Positions 11,850 to 23,748 of a stretch of DNA of 64,000 nt are shown piece after piece. Each line of letters opens with the position of its first letter. Position 1 is the stretch's first letter. Position numbers and translations under genes: made by a program. Source of the stretch: Aphrophora alni (Eukaryota > Arthropoda > Insecta > Hemiptera > Aphrophoridae); NCBI GenBank assembly GCA_963513935.1, contig OY740765.1, forward strand, positions 70,342,253-70,406,252. Reading direction: 5' to 3'. Under the pieces are notes generated by a model that did no database searches, was not told where the DNA came from, and saw only the letters and a program-made list of their open reading frames with translations.

Positions 11850-11926
11850 GCAGTTAGTTTAAGTGAGGCTTGCTGGAGGTCAGTCTCATGAACTATTAGT
11901 TTGTGGATCAATCCCAGTTGCCAACA
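11850..11926 (+). tRNA. tRNA-Met(CAT)-like sequence, degenerate (SINE head or pseudogene)
   Basis: Begins about 40 bp after the exon A donor. It has TTAGTTTAAGTGAGG in the A-box position, GTCAGTCTCAT that matches the anticodon arm of elongator tRNA-Met with CAT, GGATCAATCCC as a B-box, then CCAACA and an eight-T run that could terminate Pol III. The acceptor arms do not pair properly, so a functional tRNA is unlikely. A tRNA-derived SINE head or tRNA pseudogene fits better. Confidence 0.5.
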
Positions 11927-12902
11927 CTTTTTTTTATTATTTTGTCTTCCATTTTTCCATGATTTAATCTATAGATTAGTTGGATATTTAAAAAACCTAA
12001 ATAAATAAAACCAAATTATTATTTTAAAACCATTTTGAAAAACCCAGTTGCAAAATCTTCTTTCATAAAATATAATAGAGATATCAAGTGTCAAGTTATT
12101 TCACTTGACCAAAAAAGGGCAAAAAGAAAAAAAAGAAGTTTTTAAAAAATACATATTTTAATAATTTAATAAAAATATGCATTGCATGTTTATCAAAAAT
12201 TAATTTACCAGTTACAAGAAGAGCAAGCATTGATAGTATGTTATTTAGAAATATAAACAACAAACTTGTTAATTTAACGTTCTGTTAATTTCAAATTCAC
12301 CATACATTTTTTTAAATAAACTACAAATTAGGACTATATCTCAGTAACTGTATTTTACACAAGGTAGGAGATAATTATAATAAAATTAAATTAACGAGTA
12401 AAAAAAAATAGTTTTACAATAAAAAGTACATTTTAAAACTTCTTTTATAGTTAGTTTTGGAAAAAATATGATATAAAAATATCTCAAGATGTTTAATCTT
12501 TTGTCAATCGTAAGTGGTAAGATCTTAGAACCATTAACATTGCTTCATATAACACCCTTACAGATTGATTTGCTGGTTGATTATTTGAACTGCTAAACAT
12601 AGTTGTTATTTATTTTTAAAATTTTTATTTTATCTATATATTTTACTTTAATTTCTTTTTTCCCATGTTTTTTATGTCTGTTTGTTAATATACTTGATTA
12701 CAAATGCAATGTGTAAAACAGGAAGGAATGGATACGGTATGTTCCACATAATATGACCTGTCTTTAACAATGATTCATTGGTTTCTGCTCACATTTTAGT
12801 TGACGTTGAGTGACTTATAGTAACGCACAACCTCAGTTGTTGTAACCCTGTATTTTTTTTGGTTCAAGTATCTGTACTCTATAAAACAAAGTTGTGATTA
12901 CT
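11927..12902. other. AT-rich intron sequence, nothing recognised
   Basis: No coding homology, repeats or structured element seen besides homopolymer runs. Confidence 0.5.
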
Positions 12903-12906
12903 TTAA

Positions 12907-15077
12907 CCCTCGACCTGGTGGACGACCCGGTTTTAACAAATGACCGGGTCGCGGCATTAGTAATGGCTCACTTCACCAACTAAAAAACATGTATTTTGCC
13001 ATTCAACGTTACGCCCACTTAAAATTGTCCCATCGCAATAAATAAAATACCGTTGGAAAGCTAATGTTCTGTAGATGCATATCATGCAAAAAAAAGACCA
13101 CAAAACGTTATAAATAATATTCCACAAATTAGTGAAATTCACATATTTTTGATGCGAAACGTCAAAGTTTTACGTTAACAAGTTTTAAACAAAACATTCG
13201 TCTCGTTTGCCTATTTTTCTTATTTCCAAATTACTGTTAGTCAAATATAACCTAACACTGCTTGATAGATCGTGTCTTTCTCTTTAAAACCGTCTTTTTC
13301 AAATGTTTCCAACTAGTATAGTTTTTATTATATAAAAATTAAACCAAATCAAGAATTTTAACGCTATTTTACACGCTAAAAATTACATTTTTTGCAATTC
13401 AACTTTTATCCTAGTAGATATTATATTATCGAAATGTATTCTATACCATTGAAAAGGTAATCTTTCAATCTTTCAAAACCAGTTTTAGAAAAATTAAAGT
13501 TGCGTAAAATATAAAAACACGACTTGACTGAAGTTGATGTTCATAACGCCAGGTTGCGACAATTTGCCGCGGCAAGTTTTATATAGAAAATATCACCTAT
13601 ATGTTCATATATTTTTTCGAAATGGTAAAACTTGTCCAAATGTTACAAGTTGACAATATTATATAGTATTTTTCTTCCTCTTTCGAACTATGAAGACGAA
13701 ATCATCCCAATTTATATAGTTTACGAGTTATATCCATTCTAGGAAATGATCCTCTGAACTTTCAGACCGGTTTGCGATATTCAGTATCTAGACAGTCTTG
13801 AAGAATCCGATCTTTATTTTTATACAATCTTGTCATTTTTGATATAACTGTAAAGAGGAGGTTTCAATGTTTAACCTTGTATTTGAAACACATCTGTACA
13901 AGGAAAAATACAAAGGCTGTGGTACTTTATAAAACCAAGAATAACCTCAAATTTGTTACTTCAATCACGCAAGAATTTTGCCGATGTGGAAATTTCAAAG
14001 TGTAATAGCTTTGTGTTTTTGTAGTGGATATAAGTTTCATGAAGTGATTTTTTTATTATAATTTGTTTATACAGCTTAAAATAAATGTGTCAATGTTTGT
14101 AGAGTGTAGTGTTATGAGTGATAATTCATATTTTCGGCCTATTCTAGCCAAATCTAGTACTATTCAGGCCTAGTTCTAGATTTGCTTATGGAACTTTTAG
14201 TTTCAAGAAACGATTTATTTATTATAATATGTATATACATAATATATAAATGTATATACAACTTATAATAAATGTGTCAATGTTTGTAGAGTGTATTTAT
14301 TAGTGATATTTCATATTTTTGGTTTTTTTTTCACAGCCCTAACCTCAACGTCTAGGCTATTGTGAAGGTAGATTTTTATCATAAATGACCCATGTCTAAT
14401 GAAAATTTAAAAAATTGATTTTTTTTTTTTAGCAACTTTTATCCACAAATATATAACACATCTCTACGAATTCTTCAAAAAAATGAAAAAAAATCTTTTA
14501 TATGGTTTATGTACTGATTTCTGTGAAAATTTTCTCTCCGTTACTCTCGATTTTTTGGTATTTGACTAAAAACTCCAAATGTAATACATCTAACATTTTT
14601 TTCACTATACACCTACATTCTATGCACCTTTCTGGACATAATGATATATAGAAGTTCTGTATAAAATATATTTTACTATTTTTAATGTTTTTTGAAAAAA
14701 ATAAAGAGAAAATTCAGTTTTTACGTAAAATATTTTTTTACATTTTTAAAATGTAACAAATTTATATATTTTTTTCCCTAAATATATACACAAATAATAC
14801 ACAAAAATTGTGTATATCTTAGAAATAGGTAGTAAGCTATTGATTTTGGGTGATACAGGTTTTTCTGAAAATGAGTTAATATCATTTTTGACATCTAACA
14901 TACTTACTCCAAAACCGTTTCAAAAATTTATTTTTTTATTACATAGATAAATTCTATGTATCTTTCTGAGAAAAATGATATCTTATAAGTTAGGTTTTGT
15001 ATACAAATAATATATTTTATTAATTTTTAAACGAACGAAGAATTTTTAAGACACATTAACATGCGCCAGCTGGAGGG
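12907..15077 (+). mobile_element. TTAA-flanked ~2-kb element, copy 1 (piggyBac-like MITE family)
   Basis: Flanked by TTAA at 12903-12906 and 15078-15081. Ends CCCTCGACCTGG and CCAGCTGGAGGG are imperfect inverted repeats. The head end (left) carries a 9-bp palindrome, CGACCCGGT (12923-12931) with ACCGGGTCG (12943-12951). It is followed by the family head module (CATGTATTTTGCCATTCAAC, CGCCCACTTAAAATTGTCC). The body contains repeated blocks built on TTCTATG.A.CTTTCT and GATAT..TATAAGTT (near 14620 and 14950). There is no coding capacity. At 2.17 kb it is the longest complete copy here. Confidence 0.8.
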
Positions 15078-15081
15078 TTAA

Positions 15082-15469
15082 ACTTACATTCATACTGGTT
15101 TTTTAAAGACAAATGTGAAATTTTTCATGAACAATTATTGGATGCTGGCATACTTGCCAAGAGTTGTGTTCAGCAATTGAAAAACAGAGCAGGATACTGG
15201 TTCTGTTTTCAGTGCTAAATATAATTGTCTGCCTTCTGTTCAGATTCTGGTGGGAGATACTTAGCCCTAACAAATCTGCCGCGAAGTTGTCCCCAACAGC
15301 ATGGTGTTAAACATATTTTTGTCATCATGTACTTCAATCTCTACTCTTAAAACCTCACTGCATATCGTGTGTTCAGCCATTATTTTCAGGGGGCAAAGGA
15401 AAACTGGCTCTAAATGGCAAAAGATATCTTTAAAACATTGTTGATGGTGATCTTGACCTATCGCTATAT
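15082..15469. other. intron sequence, no recognised coding
   Basis: Composition is less AT-rich than around it, suggesting decayed transposon sequence continuous with the transposase fragment that follows, but no motif is readable here. Confidence 0.35.
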
Positions 15470-15703
15470 TTCATGAATGATGAGACATCTTTTATATAAA
15501 TAGCCATATTAATCCTCACAAAAAATCCTAACATTGACTTTGGGATCAGGTTCTATTTTAAGATTTTAAAAATTGAAGTCTGGTGTGCTGTTTTTGCAAG
15601 TCGAATTATCAACCCAATATTCTATGACACTACTGTGAACACAGAAGTTTATGTTCAAATTTGTTTAAACTGCTACTCCCAACTGACTGAAAATGAGCGA
15701 TAG
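15470..15703 (+). pseudogene. Tc1/mariner-type transposase DDE fragment
   Basis: The + strand reads FMNDETSFI with a break, and after a gap VWCAVFASRIINPIFYDTTV then EVYVQICLNCYSQLTENER and a stop. The VWCA...RII.PIF and QLTE.ER blocks are typical of the catalytic domain of insect Tc1/mariner-superfamily transposases. Frame changes and stops show it is dead. It may be the same family as the fragments at 31475-31614 (N-terminus) and 39461-39664 (C-terminus), since these domains occur together in known insect elements. Confidence 0.6.
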
Positions 15704-15780
15704 TATTAATTTTTTTTATAGTGCTACAATGTCATACTTCTAATTGATCTTTTGTCAAGGATGCACTGGTTAACTCATAC

Positions 15781-17204
15781 ATGGCTTCTACTACAAATAC
15801 TGTCAACCCGGGTTGTAAAAAGAGACAACTATCAGTATCATCCTAAGAGTTTGTTTTTGATAGGAAAAAAATGAAATTTGGACGTATGGATCCAGGGACC
15901 TGCTCCCAGATTTCTTATTGTTTGAAACAGTGTCGAGGGGTCAGATCTATCAAAGATCTCCTCCTTTGTGATTAATAAAACTGTCACTGGTGCTGCAGGT
16001 AATGTTTGTTCAATTCGAAAACTCCAAAATGGTACTTTATTGATATAGACTCTCTGTTGAAAATGAAGTTCCTTTTTGATGTAGTAAACATGTCTGTTGA
16101 ACGTCACAAAGGTTTAAATTCATCTAAAGACATTATTTCCTGCTGTGACCTCTTGAATGAGAGCATGGAGGAAATATTGAAAGAACTTGCTGAACAACAC
16201 TTTATTAATGTCAAACATATTTATACAACTGAGAATGGTGAGAGAAAACTAACCGGTTCTATTCTTCTAACCTTTAGTACTCCAAATCTTTCGTAGCGAG
16301 TGTATGCTGGTTTCTACAGTCTAACTGTTAGACCTTACATTCCAAATCCAAGGCGTTTCCGATGCCAAGGATTTGAACACGTTAGCAACACATGTTCTAA
16401 AGATGAAGTGTGTGGACAGTGTGTCATTAAAGGCCACAAAATGAAGGGTGTAATATGGAGGCATAGTGTCCAAATTATGACATCGACCATCATACACTTT
16501 TACCGAAATGCCCAAAATATAAAGTTGAGAAGGCAATTTTAGAAATAATGCTAAAGAGAGCATTTCTTTCCCGAAGCTAGGAAAGTATATAAACAAAGAA
16601 CTGCTCTACCTCCAACCATAGGTAAATCGTACGCAAATGCAACATCTGCCCCAGTCCCGAATTCATGTTCATCATGTAAGGAACTGGATGAGATGATTTG
16701 TGTACTTGCAGATCAAATAAAGCAATAAATTGCAGTACAAAGCGGTTCATCTGTTAATGTCCCATGTAGTTCTAAAGTTGATCTTCTTGCTCAATCTACC
16801 AAACCTATTGTGTCCAAAGCTAAATTTGTGCTTTCGTTACAGAAAAGCTGAAATTGCCAAAGACAACTAGATAGCTAATTAAACAAAAATTTAAATCGGT
16901 ATCCGTTCTTACAAAATCTTCGTCTTTTTTTAAAGTTCAAAATAAAAATACTACAGGCAAACCTAGTAGACCACTGAATGTAACTAAATCTCTAGATACC
17001 AAAAATAAGATAGGAGCTGGCTCTTCTAAACTTCTTCTAAAATCACCTCGGGCGTCTCCGAAGCCTTCAACACCTAACGTTTCAGTCAAAGATATTGCTA
17101 TGGAGCTTGACCCTGTGACTTCAAAAACTAAAATTAAACCACCTGATGGTTTTTCAAGTCAGGCAAGTGGTAAGAATAATGCAGGTCCAAACCCTTTTTC
17201 TTAA
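15781..17204 (+). pseudogene. Jockey-type non-LTR retrotransposon ORF1 (gag-like)
   Basis: A plausible start is ATG at 15781 (MASTTNTVNPGCKKRQLS). After a frameshift come FETVSRGSDLSKISSFVINK, a second shift, and VERHKGLNSSKDIISCCDLL, then the motif VRPYIPNPRRFRCQGFEHVS followed by a zinc-knuckle region (C...CGQC...GH). The VRPYIPNP.RCF.CQ signature is characteristic of Jockey-clade ORF1 nucleic-acid-binding proteins. The tail is Pro/Ser/Lys-rich and ends near 17204. Several frameshifts and stops disable it. ORF2 begins about 40 bp downstream, the usual arrangement. Confidence 0.8.
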
Positions 17205-17241
17205 CGAATCCATTATTATTTTTTATATCTGATCATAAAAT

Positions 17242-17511
17242 ATGACCAGAAATTTAAACTTAGATAGCGTGATACAATTGAACATTAACAGTGTGAGAAG
17301 TCACATCGAAAATCTTAAGTTTCTTGTATATAATACATCCTCTTTAATAATTCGCCTGCAAGAGACTCTTTTCCATCAACCCCACTCATTTAGTTTGAGA
17401 GGGTTTTCAGTTTTTTTGTACTGGTTTTGTCACTGCAGACTTCTAAAGGAGGAGTTGCAATACTCCTCCTCAACTCCATTTGTGGTACATCTGTGAACCT
17501 TTACACTTTAT
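17242..17511 (+). pseudogene. Jockey ORF2, 5' part of AP endonuclease domain
   Basis: Reads LDSVIQLNINSVRSHIENLK, SLIIRLQETLF and HSFSLRGFSVF, then in another frame SKGGVAILLLNSICGTSV. The LQxNINSxRSHxENL and LQET motifs are those of the APE endonuclease that opens ORF2 of Jockey-clade elements. The domain is cut at about 17508 by the TTAA element that follows and resumes at 19283. Confidence 0.8.
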
Positions 17512-19280
17512 CCGGAGATGTTAATTCTCTTCGTTTGTTTAAAAATTAATAAAAAATATTATTTTTATACAAAATTTTGAAACAGTTTTGGAGTATGTTT
17601 ACGCATCAAAAAATGAATGTAACATTTTTTTAGAAAAACCTGAATCATCCACAATAAAAATTTTATTACTGTGTTTTCAAGATATTCAAAAGTTTTTTAA
17701 TATAATTTTGAATGATAGTTGATAAAAAAAAAATTAATTTGTTACATTTTCAAAAAAAAAAAGATTTTACGGAAAAAGGTAAAAAGTTAGACCTCATTTG
17801 AAAAAATCACCAACAATAGTAATATTATGCAAAACACAACTACAAATTATCATTTCCTTCAGAAATGTGCATAGAATTTAGTAGTGAAAAAAAATTTAGA
17901 TCTAAAAATTTTGAGTTATTAGGTCAGGAATCAAAAAATCGTCCGCTGGCTGAGGCAAAAAGTTACTATACACCATACAAAAAAAAAAATTTGAATTTTT
18001 TCAAGTATTACTAGAGATTTGTAATATATTTGTGGATAAAAGTTGCTAAAAAGAAAAATCCATTAAAAAATTTTCATTAGACAAAATTATTTTTATATGT
18101 AAACAAATGGAAATTTGCTAAAAAGGTTAGAGCAGATATAACATAACCTATCCAATCAGCATCAGTCTGACAATAACATTCACTCAAAACAATAAATTCT
18201 ACAAACAATAATACAGATATTATAATTTGTATATGTCATTTTAGTACACAAACAAGCCTGAGTAAAACGGTAACTTGCAAGTCAAAAATAATTACCTAAA
18301 ATAACTCTAAGACGTAATGAGTGATACCAAGTGAAAGATCTAAACTTCATCTTCCAAATAGTGTAAACATCGGTTACAATATATCAATGTAAGTAATCGA
18401 TATTTCCTATTTAGTAAACTCCACCGAAAGAAAAATGAGTCTGGTACGGTTGGGTTACTACTTCGTAGAATGGATATATCTCGTAAACTATATAACATTT
18501 GATAATTTCGAATTCGTAGTTCAAAAGAGGAAGAAAAATACTATATAATATTGTCAACTTGTGGCATTTGTACAAGTATTACCATTTCGTAAAATCATAT
18601 GAACACAGAATACACATTTTTCAATATAAACGCTGTCGCGTCAAGTGAGGCGATCTAGCGGAATTGTCGGCAACTTTATCAAATTCTTGAATTTTTACTT
18701 TTAGTGACAAGGATTTTGGTATAGATGATTATGAAAGATTGAAACATCACCTTTACAATGATATATTATACATTTTGATAAAATAATATCTACTACGATA
18801 AAACTTGAATTGAAAAAATGTAATTTTTAGCGTGTAAAAATGAGTTAAATTTCTTGATTTTGTTTAATTTTTATATAATAAAAATTATAACAGATAGAAA
18901 GATTTGGAAAGCACTGTCGAAAGAGAAAGACGTGATCTATAGAACAGTGTTATGTTAGATCTGTTTGACAGAAAAATAGATTTGTGAACATCTGAGAAAG
19001 AATGGCGTCTTTTCTGTTTACAACCGCACAGTTCAAATCTTTGATATTACATATCAAAATATGCAAACTTTACCAATTTTTGGAATATTATTTATAACGT
19101 TTTGTGGTATTTTTTTTTTTGCATGATTATGTATCTATGGAACATTAGCTTTCCAACACTGTTTTATTTATTGCGGTAGGACGATTCTAAATGGGCAAAA
19201 TATTGAATTGCAAAATACGTGTTTTTGAGTCGATCAAGCATCACGCATCGACCCCGGGGGGTCGATCGCCAGATAGAGGG
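17512..19280 (-). mobile_element. TTAA-flanked ~2-kb element, copy 2, inserted in Jockey ORF2
   Basis: The right (head) end is ...AGATAGAGGG|TTAA (19281-19284). The left target site is decayed (TTAT at 17508-17511). The left sequence (ATGTTAATTCTCTTCGTTTG) matches the tail end of copy 3. The head carries ATCGACCCC-GG-GGGGTCGAT (19247-19266), a near-perfect 20-bp palindrome. The body is colinear with copies 1 and 3 on the opposite strand. It interrupts the APE domain of the Jockey element, so it is younger. Length 1.77 kb. Confidence 0.78.
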
Positions 19281-19282
19281 TT

Positions 19283-19784
19283 AAGACCTCATTGCAAGCA
19301 GTAGCAATAACGATCACTACATCATTTAAAATGACAATTTGTTGTTTGTACTTGCCACCTAATTTCAGGTTTGTGGATGTGGAACTAATCGACCTGATCA
19401 GACAGCTGCCTACCCCATATCTTTTGGTGGGCGATTTCAATGCTCACCACTATATTTGGGGATCAAACACCAGCAGCCCTAGAAGAAACTGCGTTGACAG
19501 GATTCGATCCAATTTAGATTTTATTCTGCTCAATGTTGGGTCACCAACTAATCTAGTGTCTTCTACATGTGGTTGTACAACTGTCAACTTGTCATTTTGT
19601 AGCCTATGTCTTATCACTAAATTTGAGTGGTCCGTTCTAACTGACACCTACAGTAGTGATCATGCTCCTGTTAAGTTTACATTTTCTGACTTCTCGCACT
19701 GTAACAACCACCTTCCCAGATGGATTTTGCGAAAAGCAAAATGGGAAAGTTTCATTGCTGAATTTGTATCACCTATTTATAATA
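19283..19784 (+). pseudogene. Jockey ORF2, 3' part of AP endonuclease domain
   Basis: Reads TSLQAVAITITTSFKMTICC, LYLPPN, LIRQLPTPYLLVGDFNAHHY and then WGS, SRIRSNLDF-like sequence, STCGCTTVNLSFCS and YSSDHAPVKF. The LVGDFNAHHxxWGS and SDHAPV blocks hold the catalytic Asp/Asn and His residues of the APE fold. The frame is open for about 165 codons until the pogo-type insertion at 19785. Confidence 0.88.
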
Positions 19785-20429
19785 CAGTAAAGTCTTGGTT
19801 AACCGTCACCCTTTTTATCGTCAGTTTCTGTTAACCGTCAGGACAGGGGCGGAAATAGTACACATGTAATACGTAATGATGTACCGTATATATTTAATGT
19901 GGTATGAATGTTTACAAGTTAGTATCATACTCAAATTTGATTTGAATGAATAATGCGCCATCTAAACAGTTGACCACGGCATTTCTACACAAAAATTTTA
20001 TAATGTACAGTACTGTCCCTCAATCTACTTGTAAACGTGACATTATTCACAGCACTATTGGGAGCGTGTCACTAATTCCTAGAACAGTGGCCAAACCCTC
20101 CTTTCCCTCCCACTCCTGTGTCTTAGCAAAAAAAATCATTGTTAGTTTCGTGCGTGGCATCGAGTTAGTTAGTTTAATAAATAGTTACTGTAAATAGAAA
20201 ATTTAAAGGTTTTACTAAATTTTCCCAAATAATTTTTTTTTTTTAGTTAAAAAGAAATAACAGTACAGATATTCTGTGTTATAAACACTGTTCAAAACTT
20301 AATAGTACAGTATTTTTATTGATCGCCGATGACTTCCAGAAGTCTGGGAAGTCTATTTATGTTATCCGTCTATTCTCTCATCCGTCACCCCACCGGTCCC
20401 GAGAATGATGGTTAATCGAGACTCTACTG
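19785..20429. mobile_element. pogo/Tigger-type nonautonomous element, inserted in Jockey ORF2
   Basis: Flanked by TA on both sides (19783-19784, 20430-20431). Ends CAGTAAAGTCTTGGTTAACC and GGTTAATCGAGACTCTACTG are imperfect inverted repeats. The CAGT(A/C)...ACTG termini with TA duplication fit pogo/Tigger elements. There is no transposase coding. At 645 bp it is a deletion derivative. It lies inside the same Jockey ORF2 as copy 2 and is thus also younger than the Jockey insertion. Confidence 0.8.
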
Positions 20430-20431
20430 TA

Positions 20432-21250
20432 ATAACATTCCTATGAATGAAGCAGTATAATCTTTTACGCAAGCACTTTGTACAGCAGCGGACAACAATG
20501 TTCTGAAATCGTTGACGAGACCATTATTTACACCAGTTCCGTGGTGGAATGACAAATGTAGTGACGCTCTCTGTTTACGTCGTAAAGTGCTAAGGAAGTT
20601 TAATCGAAGACCTACTTGTGAAAAGACAAAGCACGTTGAGTGTTTAGGTAGAGTGGAAAAGAATCATGAGCTCAGTACATTAGCACAATATCATGAACCA
20701 CACCCTCATCAATGGTTTGGAAGAAATTATGTTCTGTTTGTGGTCATCTTGCTTCTGCTCCCTTATTGGAACTTAAGCAGGAGGATGGAGTTTTGACTAC
20801 AAATAACATTTTCTACATATGAAATTTCTATGGGTTCCGATTCAGCATCGCTTGATGAATTGGAAACTGTATGGGTACATGCCTATACCATTCCGATTGA
20901 AGAATCACACCTGCACGATATCTATGGAACCAAGTATAGTGACTACGAATGGAGTATCTATACGGACATTGACTGCCAAACAGTTGGACAACTGTCAACA
21001 ACATAAGACTGGATTGTGTTCTCTGTCACAGCAGAGTGAATCTGGGACATTATCACGAGGTTGTGTGGGCCAGCTGATTGCAGGTGGTGATATATATAGT
21101 ATAGCAGCGAAGTGTACTTTTCACTGTGTCCTCAGAGACAAGAAGCTTCTGATTACAGATATCATGTGCGATACTTTTACCACCACATCCCACTCCTTGC
21201 ACTCACCTGAGGTGTGGAGGCGCGAACTAAATTTCAATTCCGTATGACAT
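20432..21250 (+). pseudogene. Jockey ORF2, post-endonuclease fragment
   Basis: Resumes with FTQALCTAADNN, TRPLFTPVPWWNDKCSDALC and LRRKVLRKFNRRPT. PVPWWN.KC and the Arg-rich stretch are the linker between endonuclease and reverse transcriptase in Jockey elements. After about 20650 the translation becomes unreadable, the RT catalytic domain (FxDD) is not seen, and only ambiguous downstream pieces remain to about 21250. RT is therefore deleted or decayed. Confidence 0.7.
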
Positions 21251-21741
21251 TCTAGGCACGGTTGAAATTACTTTGCCCTGTCATTGTTCCATCTACAAAA
21301 ACGAACATATACTCGCTTATAGACATTTACCATATGATAGCAGGGCATCCTTGGATCCTACCATGTGTCATATTGTACCTATTTCCTGAACTACGCTCAA
21401 TTCCTTGATTGTCAGACCTTTTTCACATCACAATCCTCCTAAATTTTTAAATATCTCCCACATCCTGCAGAATATTGGTCTCTCTCAACTCCTGTATTAT
21501 TTATTCACAACAGTATTTTGGGAGATGATCTAAATTTTAACAATGGGTCCATTTTTATATATTAACAAAATGTAAGATTACAGCTTCATAACATCCCATA
21601 TACAAATTATACTTGTCTATATCACATATATGATAGTTAATTTAAAAAATTTAAAAAAATAAATTTGGTATTAGAGAAGAAGTTATGATGTTTTTAACAT
21701 GCACCTTTTTTACAGAAAAGTCTCTCTTCTGCTTCCACAAT

Positions 21742-21814
<73 letters not shown>

Positions 21815-22306
21815 CGTGTGAATGTGTCCGTGTGTTTGTATTCTTTTTTGTATGCTAAAAAATATGTTTTCTTACAGAACAACAACACAGTTCTTTTATA
21901 AATTATTTACAAAAACAAAAGTAAGCTTATCACAAATAACTTTGTCCAAAAAGAACAGTTTATCACAATTAAAAAAAAAAGTTTTATAAAGTTATTTAAA
22001 AAAATAAAAAGAACAATTTACACAAAATAAATATCTAGAAATCATAAATATAAATAGGGGATAGTGCTAATCATGAACTACAATTGCACAATGCACTATA
22101 AAATATGACATATTTGTGACACCAAAAAGTATTTAGTGGTTCTGTATTTGCACAAAAAATTAAAAAAGTTATTTTCAAAATATTATATTAAATATAACTT
22201 AATTACAAAAATATTCTAGGAAAGAATGTTATCAAAATGAACCCCTGAACTTTTGCAACAAAAGGTGTTCTGTTAAAAATTTTATTGTTATTTTGTTTAA
22301 TTGTAG
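21251..22306. other. intron with 3' Jockey debris and a (GT)n microsatellite
   Basis: No assignable coding. The intron ends in a TTGTAG acceptor at 22301-22306. Confidence 0.5.
21746..21810. repeat. (GT)32 microsatellite
   Basis: Uninterrupted GT dinucleotides for 65 bp. Confidence 0.98.
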
Positions 22307-22560
22307 ATATTCTACGAAGTCAATTTGAAAGAGAGAAGTTAGATATCATCAGAGAACAAGACCAAGATAGAGATGCATACCAAAAACTTCTTAGTGAAAA
22401 AAATACACTTGAGAACCACTGCGACGGATTACAACGAGAGCTTGCTAAGTTAACTGGTAATAAAGTGTATTACAGTAATCATACACGATCTCTCAGTGAT
22501 GCATCCACCGTATCTGTAATGGAAGACCTTCCAAATCATCCTAGTGAATTTCATGATGAG
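22307..22560 (+). CDS. didum: myosin-V exon B: coiled coil and serine-rich linker
   Basis: Acceptor TTGTAG|AT and donor GATGAG|GTTGGT. The first two bases complete Asp with exon A. It continues coiled coil (ILRSQFEREKLDIIREQDQD, LLSEKNTLENHCDGLQRELA) and then a non-helical linker, TRSLSDASTVSVMEDLPNHP. The position and the MED(L/I)P motif match the break between medial coiled-coil segments of vertebrate myosin-V tails. It ends on a whole codon (phase 0). Confidence 0.9.
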
Positions 22561-23530
22561 GTTGGTTCAATATGTGTTTTTAGCAAGTATCATAGCTATC
22601 GATAAATGTTTATGTAATTGTATTACTTAAATATTTTGATATATAACATGAACTCAATTTGTCATCTTAATCTTCAATGCACACTAACTTCTCTTGCTCT
22701 CATGGTTTGCAATATGTGGTATTCATAAGTTCAGCCTATTAGACAGCAGCTTTAAACAATCATTTTATGAACTATTCAACTTTTTTACACATCCACTTAA
22801 TAAACAACCCTTTACCTATCAATATTATAACAAAGTTAAGGTAAATTTGTTCTTTTACTCGCTCAGTTTGTAAATACAACAGCTAATTGTTTTCGTTTAC
22901 TATCACAGTTTGCTATTCAGTGTGCAGTATAACCACTAATATATTTGGTGTTGTATTTATGTCTTGAGAAGTGTTATTTAGCCAAAATAATTGAAGTGAA
23001 ACTGCATATGAGGTGCGGTGGGGAAAAAATACTACAGCATAATGTAAGCTGTCTCATCATGCATAAAGGTTGCTTCTTTTGGTTACAACTTTAGCCATCC
23101 CACTGCTGCTAGTATGTATATACTTATAGACTTTGGCTACCATTTTACTTAGAGAGAGTGAGTGTGTTCACGTTTTCAATTTATTATGTACATTATACCT
23201 ATACAAAAAGAGACCTTATACAATATTTAGTGTGAGTTTTTAATGTTTAATTCATGTTGTGTTTTTAATGTATTTATATATGGAAAACGGATTTCAAATA
23301 ATTATGGTTATATCACTCTTAAAAATCTATTGCTAAAATAATTGCATTTGTCTATATAGCAATATATAATTTAAGGTGCATTTTTACTTGGTACACAAGA
23401 TTCTGAAATACCTTTGATCTTAAGTAGATATTTCAATATTAATTTTGCCACTTGTGAATCACAATTGCTTATTTAGTTCTTAGATAAGAAACCTAAATTT
23501 CTTTAAATTGTTTGTAATTTATTTTCGTAG
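22561..23530. other. myosin-V intron, nothing recognised
   Basis: AT-rich, no repeats or coding signal seen. Acceptor ATTTTCGTAG. Confidence 0.5.
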
Positions 23531-23677
23531 GATTATGGCTATGGTTCAGTTCGGTCAAATGGAAGTCGAAATACTGACAGAAGTTACCCATCAGATTGGA
23601 GTCAAGAAATTACACCGGAATCAACATTAATAAGGCCAACTAAAGTGTCTGTAATTTCACCTCCGACTGAAACTCAG
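23531..23677 (+). CDS. didum: myosin-V exon C: serine/proline-rich linker
   Basis: Acceptor CGTAG|GAT and donor ACTCAG|GTAAGT, exactly 49 codons in phase 0. Reads DYGYGSVRSNGSRNTDRSYP, SDWSQEITPEST, then TKVSVISPPTETQ. It is low-complexity, Ser/Thr/Pro-rich and non-helical, as expected for the linker between coiled-coil segments. It carries several possible proline-directed phosphorylation sites (SPP, TPE). Because its length is a multiple of three it could be skipped without changing frame, as in alternatively spliced vertebrate tails, but there is no direct evidence. Confidence 0.85.
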
Positions 23678-23748
23678 GTAAGTGTCTGCCAACAACTTCC
23701 TAAAGATAATTTAATGTTACAACATTCGGTACATGATGGAATTCCATG

